Source: Bacillota bacterium
Lineage (GTDB): Bacteria > Bacillota > Clostridia > Acetivibrionales > DSM-1351
DNA: 17,097 bases
Direction: 5' to 3'
NCBI GenBank assembly: GCA_023393115.1
Contig: JAEWMS010000022.1
Span: 1-17,097, forward strand
Shown here: piece by piece, positions 1-6,084 of the stretch
Layout of the letters: each line of letters starts with the position of its first letter
Numbering within the stretch: position 1 is the first letter of the stretch
Notes under the pieces: model-generated
What the model was told of the DNA's origin: nothing
What the model saw: the letters and a program-made list of their open reading frames with translations, nothing else
Databases searched by the model: none
Translations under genes and position numbers: made by a program

Positions 1-117
1 TCTGGTGGAAATGACGAGATGGATACACCCGTTCCCATACCGAACACGGCAGTTAAGCATCTCAGTGCTGATAATACTTGGCTGGAAACGGCCCGGGAAA
101 GTAAGTCTCTGCCAGAT
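1..117 (+). rRNA. rrf: 5S ribosomal RNA (possibly missing its first base)
   Basis: This is the 5S RNA of the large ribosomal subunit, at the end of an rRNA operon whose 16S and 23S genes would lie left of the window. The terminal helix is visible: TCTGG at 1-5 pairs with CCAGA at 112-116. The universally conserved core CCGAACACGG is present near 41-50, as is the TTGGCTGG...GGCCCGGGAAAGTA loop E/helix IV block at 79-104. Helix II pairs GAGATG (about 16-21) with CATCTC (about 58-63). Length of about 117 nt is normal. The mature 5' end may lie one base outside the window. Confidence 0.95.
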
Positions 118-123
118 TTATAT

Positions 124-163
124 CAAGACCTCATGCAGAAATGCTTGGGGTCTTGTTGCATTT
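124..163 (+). terminator. Rho-independent terminator of the rRNA operon
   Basis: A 14-bp stem (124-137 with 142-155) has one T-T mismatch and one G-U pair and is capped by a GAAA tetraloop at 138-141. It starts 7 nt after the 5S 3' end and is followed by the T-rich stretch TTGCATTT. Position and stability fit the end of the rRNA transcript. Confidence 0.85.
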
Positions 164-185
164 AAAAAGTAAACGGTAGACCATG

Positions 186-225
186 AGTACCTCGCTAAAG
201 CTTAATATCCGTAAGATGATTCTCA
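186..225 (+). repeat. Left arm of imperfect long inverted repeat
   Basis: This arm is complementary to 652-694. Its most regular part is AGTACCTCGCTA (186-197), which matches TAGCGAGTACT at 684-694 with one extra C. It is followed by TTAATAT and GTAAG blocks that find their complements in the same order in the right arm. The arm begins about 20-30 nt after the rRNA terminator. Confidence 0.7.
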
Positions 226-230
226 GTATA

Positions 231-325
231 TATCAATGTTGAACCTAGTTAACTTTAATACTCGTAAGAGTTTTTAATGTTCAGCTAGAATCTCAATTAA
301 GGAGGATTCTAGGTTGGCGTTAATA
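231..325 (+). other. Two mutually exclusive hairpins around a perfect Shine-Dalgarno site
   Basis: Helix A pairs AACCTAG (242-248) with CTAGGTT (309-315) and extends with G-U and A-T pairs to 231-240 against 316-325. Helix B pairs CTAGAATC (285-292) perfectly with GATTCTAG (305-312). Both use 309-312, so they cannot coexist. AAGGAGG at 299-305 sits in the loop or base of helix B. This layout is seen in regulatory RNAs, but no ligand-binding core was recognised. Confidence 0.35.
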
Positions 326-343
326 AAACAGTGGATTGTTTAA
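314..343 (+). CDS. Possible 9-codon micro-ORF with a perfect Shine-Dalgarno site
   Basis: AAGGAGG at 299-305 lies 8 nt before a TTG at 314 that would start the peptide MALIKQWIV and end at TAA 341-343. The Shine-Dalgarno site is better than those of several real genes here. The start codon lies in helix A and the Shine-Dalgarno in helix B of the alternative structures described for 231-325. It could be a leader peptide, the remnant of a dead gene, or chance. No similarity is claimed. Confidence 0.25.
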   Translation: MALIKQWIV

Positions 344-524
344 AAACTCATGTTCCTATTTAATGATATATAAAGCAGCCTTGTAAGTCTTAACTAAAAA
401 ACATGTTAACATAATCATATTAATCAGCTTTTTCGAGGACATAATTATTTAATGAAAAGTGTTAATAAAGCCGTTTTTGTTATATTGCAATATAAAATTA
501 CAGTATTTTTTGTAGAATAAAAGA

Positions 525-553
525 TTTTCATTTTAATGATTATGTAATATAAT
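525..553 (+). promoter_or_regulatory. Possible sigma-A-type promoter inside the AT-rich stretch
   Basis: TTTTCA (525-530) and a perfect TATAAT (548-553) are separated by 17 bp. The nearest clear gene is over 400 bp downstream, and AT-richness makes a chance TATAAT likely. Confidence 0.25.
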
Positions 554-651
554 ATTAAAAGATTGTATTAATTTGGCATAGATGCAGTTCCTTCATTCTT
601 AAATGCAGTAGACTAAACTATACAGCGGAATTTCAATAAATTTGAATATTA

Positions 652-694
652 TGAGACAACTGATGTCACCTTACAAATATTAGTAGCGAGTACT
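652..694 (+). repeat. Right arm of imperfect long inverted repeat
   Basis: This is the complement of 186-225 in colinear order. It holds TGAGA (652-656), CTTAC (670-674), ATATTAG (677-683) and TAGCGAGTACT (684-694). An 8-nt bulge (657-664) interrupts it on this side only. The right arm is followed by a GC-richer patch (697-711) that stands out from the AT-rich surroundings. Confidence 0.7.
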
Positions 695-734
695 TTGGGT
701 AACGGCGGAGTACACAACAAAGGTGTTTTTATGA

Positions 735-773
735 TACCTCTGTCTCGTAAAGACCACAGAGGTAATTAATTTT
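735..773 (+). terminator. Terminator-like hairpin in the 5S-ssb intergenic region
   Basis: A perfect 9-bp stem TACCTCTGT (735-743) / ACAGAGGTA (756-764) encloses a 12-nt loop and is followed by ATTAATTTT. No protein gene lies directly upstream, so it would end a non-coding transcript such as the one proposed at 174-704. A smaller hairpin, ACAC/GTGT around 712-726, followed by TTTT, lies just before it. Confidence 0.5.
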
Positions 774-991
774 CTCCAGTCGAATGATTTCAAAAACCGT
801 AAACGTTCTTATGAACCGGTGCATTATAAAGAAACAGGCTTGAGATGGAATAAAGCTAGTTCTCTCAACATATTAAGTTCGATTAAAAAATAAGTTGGAA
901 AAATATTCTAAATTGCATACTTATAGAATAAATATTACATTAGATAAATCAAAAGAGAGACACAACAGCAAAAGAGAGGAGTGGGGGGAAA

Positions 992-1675
992 ATGGTCGGG
1001 AATGTAATAGAAAACAACGTAGTGACCATTTCAGGAAAAGTTGTTTCAGAGGTTGAGTATAGCCACGAGGTCTATGGAGAGGGCTTTTATTCATTTTACT
1101 TGGATGTTCCTAGATTAAGCGACAGCAGCGATAAAATATCTGTTACATTTTCAGAACGTCTTGTGCCTAAAAGTAAACTGCAAATAGGTGTTTCCTTGGA
1201 AATAGAGGGTCAGTTCAGATCCTATAACAGTTACAAAAGTGATTCCAATAAGCTCGTTCTGACTGTATTTGCCAGAGATTTGATTTTTACTGATGATGAA
1301 AAGAGAATAAAAAATCCAAACCAAATTTATTTAAACGGATATATATGTAAAAATCCGATATACAGGATGACACCATTCGGAAGAGAAATTACCGATATTC
1401 TTGTAGCAGTAAACAGGCCCTATAACAAATCTGATTACATACCATGTATAGCCTGGGGCAGAAATGCCAGATATTCTCAGAATCTTGCAATAGGTGATAA
1501 CATCAAGATTTGGGGAAGAATTCAGTCAAGAGAATATCAAAAAAAGCTTGAAAACGGTGAAACAATATCTAAAACTGCTTATGAAGTATCAGTGTCGAAA
1601 ATGGAGATTTCCGAAGATATTCAAAATAAGGGAGACGAAATTGATTCAGCTGATTCAAGTAATACACAAGAATAA
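992..1675 (+). CDS. Tandem OB-fold single-stranded-DNA-binding protein (SSB-like)
   Basis: 227 residues. The second half (about 110-205) is a recognisable SSB/OB-fold domain with a typical strand pattern, including NQIYLNGYICKNP, FGREITDILVAVNR and YIPCIAWGRNAR (148-160). The first half (about 8-100) has the same rhythm (VVTISGKVVSEVEY, then SFYLDVPR and a VSLEIEGQFRSY strand), suggesting a diverged duplicate OB fold. It probably binds single-stranded DNA, but the acidic DDDIPF-type tail used by canonical SSB to recruit partners is absent; the C-terminus is only loosely acidic. This looks like a clostridial SSB paralogue rather than the replicative Ssb, which normally sits between rpsF and rpsR. 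The ATG follows GAGGAG/GGGGGG at about 975-988. It is monocistronic, since a strong terminator follows at 1723. A weak promoter candidate is TTGCAT (913) / TACATT (936). Confidence 0.8.
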   Translation: MVGNVIENNVVTISGKVVSEVEYSHEVYGEGFYSFYLDVPRLSDSSDKISVTFSERLVPKSKLQIGVSLEIEGQFRSYNSYKSDSNKLVLTVFARDLIFTDDEKRIKNPNQIYLNGYICKNPIYRMTPFGREITDILVAVNRPYNKSDYIPCIAWGRNARYSQNLAIGDNIKIWGRIQSREYQKKLENGETISKTAYEVSVSKMEISEDIQNKGDEIDSADSSNTQE

Positions 1676-1722
1676 ACGAACTTTGAAGGTGTAGCAAAAA
1701 GTTAATATAAATTTATACATAT

Positions 1723-1765
1723 AACAGACCTCAGTATATTATTTACTGAGGTCTGTTTAGTTTTC
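1723..1765 (+). terminator. Rho-independent terminator after the SSB-like gene
   Basis: A perfect 14-bp stem (1723-1736 with 1744-1757) has a 7-nt AT loop and is followed by TTAGTTTTCTT. It lies 48 nt after the stop and isolates the SSB-like gene from what follows. On the other strand the 5' flank is not T-rich, so it reads best on +. Confidence 0.9.
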
Positions 1766-1802
1766 TTGTGACATAATGAATATAATTTATGAAGTTATAA
1801 AA

Positions 1803-1831
1803 GTGACAATTCAAGGGAAAAATTACATAAT
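1803..1831 (+). promoter_or_regulatory. Promoter of the NusG-II/Gx gene pair
   Basis: GTGACA (1803-1808) and CATAAT (1826-1831) are separated by 17 bp, each 5/6 to the sigma-A consensus. Transcription would start near 1838, too close to the ATG at 1844 for a Shine-Dalgarno. This supports the ATG at 1865 as the real start of the next gene. Confidence 0.5.
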
Positions 1832-1864
1832 GTATATCGATGGATGAAAGCGGTGGTTATTCCT

Positions 1865-2263
1865 ATGCTGAAAAAAGGTGATATAATTCTGGTACTGCTA
1901 ATAGTGTTCGGAATTTCATTGATAGTAATAAGTGGTAAAGGTAATAATACAGAAAGTCTTTCAAGCTGGGATAATGTTAAAAATCAAGAAAAACAAGATG
2001 TTTACGCCATTATAAAGAAGGATGATAAAATTATCCAGAAAGTTAACCTTTCTAGTCTAGAGGAGAGAGAGGTTATAAAGATATCAGGGCTCTACAATGA
2101 AATCATTGTTGCTGATCAGAAAAAAATCTGTTTCATGTCAGCAGAATGCCCTGACAGATTATGCATTAAATCTAGATGGCTGAGCAAACCAGGACAAATA
2201 GCCGTCTGTCTTCCAAACAGAACACTGATAAAGTTAGTGCAAGGGAATAATAGTATGGAATAG
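1865..2263 (+). CDS. NusG domain II-containing membrane-anchored protein (EetA-like)
   Basis: 132 residues from the chosen start. An N-terminal membrane anchor (about 6-24, rich in I/L/V) is followed by an extracytoplasmic domain of the NusG domain II family. The family hallmark is the C-terminal block with cysteines at 89, 95, 100 and 115, in AECPDRLCIKSRWLSKPGQ and AVCLPNR. I chose ATG 1865 because GGTGG (1852-1856) lies 8 nt upstream and the predicted transcript starts near 1838; the in-frame ATG at 1844 would add 7 residues and has no Shine-Dalgarno. Proteins of this type usually sit next to a Gx-family membrane protein, as here. In flavin-based extracellular electron transfer loci of Listeria and relatives, an equivalent pair is, as I recall, named EetA/EetB. 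The molecular role is not established, and no flavin-transferase (ApbE) gene is in view. Confidence 0.75.
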   Translation: MLKKGDIILVLLIVFGISLIVISGKGNNTESLSSWDNVKNQEKQDVYAIIKKDDKIIQKVNLSSLEEREVIKISGLYNEIIVADQKKICFMSAECPDRLCIKSRWLSKPGQIAVCLPNRTLIKLVQGNNSME

Positions 2264-2294
2264 TAGTTATACTTTAGATGGTGTGGTGAAATAA

Positions 2295-2825
2295 ATGTAT
2301 TTAAAAAGGAATGCCGATAGTAAGAAAGTCGTATTTTTATCTCTTTTAACAGCCCAGGCCATTGCTCTTGCTGTTGTAGAAAACTGGATACCTGTATCGG
2401 TGGGCGTTCCGGGGAATGAAATTGGCCTTGCAAATATGATTACCTTGGTCAGCCTTGTTTTCTTCAGTTTTTACGAGACCATACTGATTGTACTGATCAG
2501 ATGCGTTGTAGCATCGCTGTTTATGAGTGGTCAGGTGCTATTTATGTTCAGTTTCTTTGGAGGGATATTAAGTGCAGTAATTATGTGGTTTATGCTTAGA
2601 TTTACCAGAAGGCTTTTCAGCTATATAGGAATCAGTATAGCTGGTTCAATTACACATAATATCGGTCAGATACTGGTTGCATGCTTTATAATTAGTGATT
2701 TATCGGTGGTATCATATCTGCCGGTGATCCTGGTATCCGGCATTCTGTATGGGTGTTGTGCAGGTATCTGCAGTAGCTTTATGGTGAAGGTGTTAAAAAA
2801 GTTGAATTTATTTGAATATATATAG
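2295..2825 (+). CDS. Gx transporter family / heptaprenyl diphosphate synthase component I-like membrane protein
   Basis: 176 residues, almost entirely hydrophobic with about five to six membrane segments (roughly 11-30, 43-66, 70-100, 105-122, 125-145, 147-167). The N-terminal stretch ENWIPVSVGVPGNEIGLANM is the signature of the Gx / HepI family (often annotated heptaprenyl diphosphate synthase component I). That family resembles ECF-type substrate-binding membrane components more than a prenyltransferase: there are no Asp-rich DDxxD motifs. It sits 31 nt after the NusG-II gene and is surely in the same transcript. The pairing points to redox or quinone/flavin-related membrane work (EetB-like); this is inference. 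The ATG at 2295 is preceded by GGTGTGGTGA at 2280-2289. Confidence 0.8.
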   Translation: MYLKRNADSKKVVFLSLLTAQAIALAVVENWIPVSVGVPGNEIGLANMITLVSLVFFSFYETILIVLIRCVVASLFMSGQVLFMFSFFGGILSAVIMWFMLRFTRRLFSYIGISIAGSITHNIGQILVACFIISDLSVVSYLPVILVSGILYGCCAGICSSFMVKVLKKLNLFEYI

Positions 2826-2914
2826 TGTTATTGGATGGATATATTGATATTTATTAGAGTCATTAAATATAGATTATTTAATAGAAAGTTATAATTAACC
2901 GGAGCCTTGTTTAT

Positions 2915-2943
2915 TTGATAAGAAGACTACAAATTGATATAAT
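2915..2943 (+). promoter_or_regulatory. Near-consensus promoter of priA and the downstream housekeeping cluster
   Basis: TTGATA (2915-2920, 5/6) and TATAAT (2938-2943, 6/6) are separated by exactly 17 bp. The predicted start near 2950 gives a leader of about 50 nt before the priA ATG. No terminator is obvious between the Gx gene and this promoter, so some read-through from upstream is possible. Confidence 0.7.
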
Positions 2944-3003
2944 AAAACTCAGAATAAAGAACGACTATATTAAGCAAGAACAAATACTTTCCGGAGTGTA
3001 AAA

Positions 3004-5526
3004 ATGTCTTTAATAACAGCCTCTGTAGCTTTAATCAATACCACAAGAGCATATGATAAAAAATATACATATATAGTTCCTAAAAGCTTGGAAGAAAAGG
3101 TCTGTGTCGGCTGCAGAGTCCTTGTACCCTTCGGCGGCGGAAGCATGGTCAAGGAAGGTTTCGTGCTTGATATAAGGCCTTTTGAAGCAGATACTCATAA
3201 AACTTCCGGTAAGAATTATGAATATAAGGCAATAAAGCAGGTAATTGAGCCCTTTTCCTTACTAAAGGAAGACAATATAAAACTTCTGGAGTGGATGAAA
3301 AGGCAGTACATTTGTACATACTCCGATATAATAAAATGCATGCTTCCTCCCGGGATAAATGTTAAGACCGTAAAAACAGTCAAACTAACAGATGGGGAGA
3401 ATGACGGGTTCAGGAAAAAGGACTTGAACAAGTTGATTGAAAATTTAATTTGTTTGGGCGGAGAGTGTGAATATGATGAACTCAGGAGTATTTGTAATAT
3501 AAAAGCTTTTAGCAGCGCTATACGCCAATTGTGTGAGTGCGGTGCTGTTACAATAGAAGAATGTTACCAGCAAAAAGTTAATGCCAAGTCAATTAAAGGT
3601 GTAACTCTGGCAAGACCCCGTGAAGAAGTGATCGAGGAGCTTGAAAATAATGCAGTAAAAAGAATTCAGCACATTAGAGTTCTGGAGATATTACTGGATA
3701 ACGAGTTGGTTTCAGTTGCGGATATACAGCGATTTGCAGGTGTGACCTCCTCTGTGCTGGATACTCTGAGTAAATATGGCTATATTTCCTATAGGAATAT
3801 TGAACTTGAAAGAAACCCTATAAAGGACAAGTATTATGAAAAGACAGAGCACCTTACTCCTACAAATGAGCAGGCAGAGGCTTTAAATAAGCTGGTTGGT
3901 CATCTGGACAGCAGAGTGTTCAAGGAAAGCCTTATTCATGGAATAACCGGAAGCGGAAAAACAGAAGTATATCTTCAGCTGATTTCACATTGCTTTGATC
4001 TTGGCAAGAGGGCAATTCTTCTTGTACCGGAAATTTCTCTTACTCCTCAGATGGTGGAAAGATTTGTATCCAGGTTTGGAAAGCGGGTCGCTGTAATGCA
4101 TAGCAGGCTTTCTCTAGGAGAAAGATTTGATCAGTGGAGATTGATAAGTGAAGGCAGAGTTGATGTTGTCGTCGGGGCTCGTTCAGCGGTTTTTGCTCCT
4201 ATGACCGATCTGGGACTCATAGTTATAGACGAAGAACATGAGGGGTCCTATAAGTCAGAATCCATGCCGAGATACAACGCCAAGGACGTTGCACGTAAGA
4301 GGTGTGAGATAAATAATGCTCTTCTTGTGTACGGATCAGCTACACCGTCTGTAGAAACCTATTATAATGCTCTTCAAGGAAATATTGAACTTGTAGAAAT
4401 GAAAAACAGACCAAATACAGCAAAACTACCAGACGTTGAAATGGTTGATATGCGGGTGGAACTTGAAAACGGGAATAAGACTCCGTTTAGCAATCGCCTT
4501 CAGGAGGAATTGAAAAAGAATATTGAGAATGGCCAACAGAGTATACTGTTTCTTAACAGAAGAGGTTTTTCAACCTTTGTAATATGCCGTAACTGTGGTT
4601 ATACTATGAAATGCCCCGAATGCAATATTGCTCTGACCTACCACGCAAAAACAGAAAGACTGATTTGTCATTATTGCGGCTTTACAGTAAAGAACCCTTC
4701 AAGTTGTCCTTCTTGCGAAAGCAAGCACATAAGACATTTCGGTGTTGGAACTCAGAGAATCGAAGAGGAAATAAAGACAAAACTGCCTGATAGTTCGGTT
4801 ATACGAATGGATATAGATACAATTGGCTATAAGAATGCTCATGAAGAGATACTAAACAAGTTTAAAAGTGAAAACATAAATATCATGGTTGGAACTCAGA
4901 TGATTGCTAAGGGCCATGATTTTCCAAATGTAACACTGGTTGGTGTATTGGCTGCCGATAGTATGCTTAATACCGGAGACTTCAGAGCAAACGAGAGAAC
5001 TTTTCAACTGCTTACACAGGTTGCAGGCAGAGCTGGAAGAGGCGAAAAAGCAGGAAGAGTAATTGTTCAGACCTATAATACTGAAGAATACAGTATTTTG
5101 GCTGCCTGCAGGCAGGATTATATAGGCTTTTACAAACAGGAAATATTAATTAGAGAACGTTTGGGATATCCGCCCTTTAATAACATAGCAGTTGTAACTT
5201 TAAGCGGCAGGAAAGACAGAAGGGTATTTGAGGTTGCCAGGGATACTAAGCCTGGACTTTCACCTGAACTTTCACCTGGACTTTCACCTGAATTTTCAGA
5301 AGAGAACAAGAGTTCAGATATGCCTGAGGATTTTATAGTATTAGGACCATCAAGATGCCCAATTCCGAAAATTGCAGGAAAATACCGATGGAGAATGGTT
5401 ATAAAGGCAAAAGAACTTGAGGTTCTGATAGATAGGTTAACTACTATGTCAGATACTTCCTGGAAAAGAATAAAGGATGAGGATATTTCTATGAGCATAG
5501 ATATAAACCCTTATAATATGCTATAA
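3004..5526 (+). CDS. priA: Primosomal protein N' (replication restart helicase PriA)
   Basis: 840 residues. PriA is the 3'-5' DEAH/DExH-type helicase that recognises stalled forks and reloads the replisome. The N-terminal 3'-end-binding domain spans about 1-110, with a winged-helix region to about 270. Helicase motifs are clear: Walker A GITGSGKTE (314-321), DEEH (409-412), GSATPS (444-449), the KGHDFPNV block (636-643) and QVAGRAGR (672-679). Eight zinc-ligand cysteines form the family's two zinc sites (C528, C531, C537, C540, C555, C558, C568, C571). The C-terminal domain contains the family motif GYPPF (721-725). Unusual is a proline-serine insertion at 750-764 encoded by four 12-bp repeats. 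It is longer than E. coli PriA (732 aa), partly through such insertions. The ATG follows CCGGAG (about 2992-2997) at normal spacing. The next gene, def, starts 69 nt downstream. Confidence 0.97.
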   Translation: MSLITASVALINTTRAYDKKYTYIVPKSLEEKVCVGCRVLVPFGGGSMVKEGFVLDIRPFEADTHKTSGKNYEYKAIKQVIEPFSLLKEDNIKLLEWMKRQYICTYSDIIKCMLPPGINVKTVKTVKLTDGENDGFRKKDLNKLIENLICLGGECEYDELRSICNIKAFSSAIRQLCECGAVTIEECYQQKVNAKSIKGVTLARPREEVIEELENNAVKRIQHIRVLEILLDNELVSVADIQRFAGVTSSVLDTLSKYGYISYRNIELERNPIKDKYYEKTEHLTPTNEQAEALNKLVGHLDSRVFKESLIHGITGSGKTEVYLQLISHCFDLGKRAILLVPEISLTPQMVERFVSRFGKRVAVMHSRLSLGERFDQWRLISEGRVDVVVGARSAVFAPMTDLGLIVIDEEHEGSYKSESMPRYNAKDVARKRCEINNALLVYGSATPSVETYYNALQGNIELVEMKNRPNTAKLPDVEMVDMRVELENGNKTPFSNRLQEELKKNIENGQQSILFLNRRGFSTFVICRNCGYTMKCPECNIALTYHAKTERLICHYCGFTVKNPSSCPSCESKHIRHFGVGTQRIEEEIKTKLPDSSVIRMDIDTIGYKNAHEEILNKFKSENINIMVGTQMIAKGHDFPNVTLVGVLAADSMLNTGDFRANERTFQLLTQVAGRAGRGEKAGRVIVQTYNTEEYSILAACRQDYIGFYKQEILIRERLGYPPFNNIAVVTLSGRKDRRVFEVARDTKPGLSPELSPGLSPEFSEENKSSDMPEDFIVLGPSRCPIPKIAGKYRWRMVIKAKELEVLIDRLTTMSDTSWKRIKDEDISMSIDINPYNML
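5251..5298 (+). repeat. In-frame 12-bp tandem repeat (4 copies) within priA
   Basis: Four contiguous units, CCTGGACTTTCA, CCTGAACTTTCA, CCTGGACTTTCA and CCTGAATTTTCA, encode PGLS-PELS-PGLS-PEFS. The alternation gives a 24-bp higher-order period with one mismatch, suggesting a 12-bp duplication followed by a 24-bp one. The length keeps frame, so copy-number change would be tolerated in this linker of the C-terminal region. Confidence 0.95.
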
Positions 5527-5595
5527 TTATCAAAATGGTACTATACAAAACATATTATATAATAGTATTTAATATAAAGAATGGTGGAGGTTACT

Positions 5596-6072
5596 ATGGC
5601 ATACAGAGAAATCAGAAAAGACGGTGATGAGGTTCTTAGGAAAATGAGCCGTCCAGTCGAAGCAATAGATAAAAAAATCCTTACACTACTGGATGATATG
5701 GCAGATACCATGTACAAGGCTGATGGGGTAGGGTTGGCAGCTCCTCAGGTTGGAATACTCAAGAGAATAGTAGTTATTGATGTTGGAAACGGCTTGTTCG
5801 AGATGATAAATCCCGTAATACTTGAACAGAGCGGAGAACAGGATGGTATGGAGGGCTGTCTTAGTGTTCCTGGAACTTCAGGGGAAGTAGTACGTCCTAT
5901 GCATGTTACAGCGAAATATACCGATAGAAATGGTGAAACAGTGATAATTGAAGCAGAAGAGCTTTTTGCAAGGGCAATCTGCCATGAGCTAGATCATCTT
6001 GACGGGATACTGTACAAGGACAAAGCTCATAAAATGTACACCGCTAAAGAACTTGAAGAAATGCAGGAATAG
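5596..6072 (+). CDS. def: Peptide deformylase
   Basis: 158 residues from the chosen start. It removes the formyl group from nascent N-formylmethionyl peptides at the ribosome exit, using a metal-bound water. The three family motifs are intact: GVGLAAPQVG (44-53), EGCLS (86-90, metal ligand C88) and HELDH (130-134, metal ligands H130 and H134, catalytic E131). I chose ATG 5596 because GGTGGAGG (5583-5590) lies 5 nt upstream; an in-frame ATG at 5581 would put that Shine-Dalgarno inside the gene. Its stop is 12 nt before fmt, whose Shine-Dalgarno overlaps the stop region. This is the classic def-fmt pair, which handles formylation and its removal together. Confidence 0.97.
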   Translation: MAYREIRKDGDEVLRKMSRPVEAIDKKILTLLDDMADTMYKADGVGLAAPQVGILKRIVVIDVGNGLFEMINPVILEQSGEQDGMEGCLSVPGTSGEVVRPMHVTAKYTDRNGETVIIEAEELFARAICHELDHLDGILYKDKAHKMYTAKELEEMQE

Positions 6073-6084
6073 GGAGGTTTTGCT

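Larger units (their letters stand above)
174..704 (+). other. Candidate large structured RNA (or MITE-like element) closed by a long inverted repeat
   Basis: The stretch 156-991 holds no convincing protein gene, and every frame is broken by stops. Its two halves pair over a long distance. 186-197 pairs with 684-694 (11 bp, one bulge), 201-208 with 677-683, 211-215 with 670-674, 217-220 with 665-668, and 221-225 with 652-656. This gives roughly 30 bp with small internal loops and at least one G-U pair. A weaker outward extension pairs 174-182 with 697-704. Such a broken helix closing about 430 nt is typical of large structured bacterial RNAs, but diverged terminal inverted repeats of a non-autonomous transposable element would look the same. 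A terminator-like hairpin just downstream (735-773) favours + strand transcription. I could not match it to a named RNA family. The interior is very AT-rich, so local folds there are weak evidence. Confidence 0.4.

Noticed and set aside
569..769. A + frame reading FGIDAVPSFLNAVD-stop then about 50 open codons ending at TAA 769, possibly a decayed gene
   Set aside because: It contains an internal stop, has no start with Shine-Dalgarno, I recognise no family, and it overlaps the right arm of the inverted repeat, which explains the sequence better. A blastx would settle it.
156..991. Known riboswitches or T-box upstream of the SSB-like gene
   Set aside because: I found no T-box sequence, no TPP, SAM, cobalamin, c-di-GMP or c-di-AMP core motifs, and no tmRNA, RNase P or SRP signatures by eye.
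1494..1694. 66-codon + frame inside the SSB-like gene
   Set aside because: It is an overlapping frame within a gene with clear domain support, and its composition is lysine-rich as expected for a shadow frame.
5130..5498. 122-codon minus-strand frame opposite the priA 3' end
   Set aside because: It is a shadow of priA, including its 12-bp repeats read backwards, with no Shine-Dalgarno or family resemblance.
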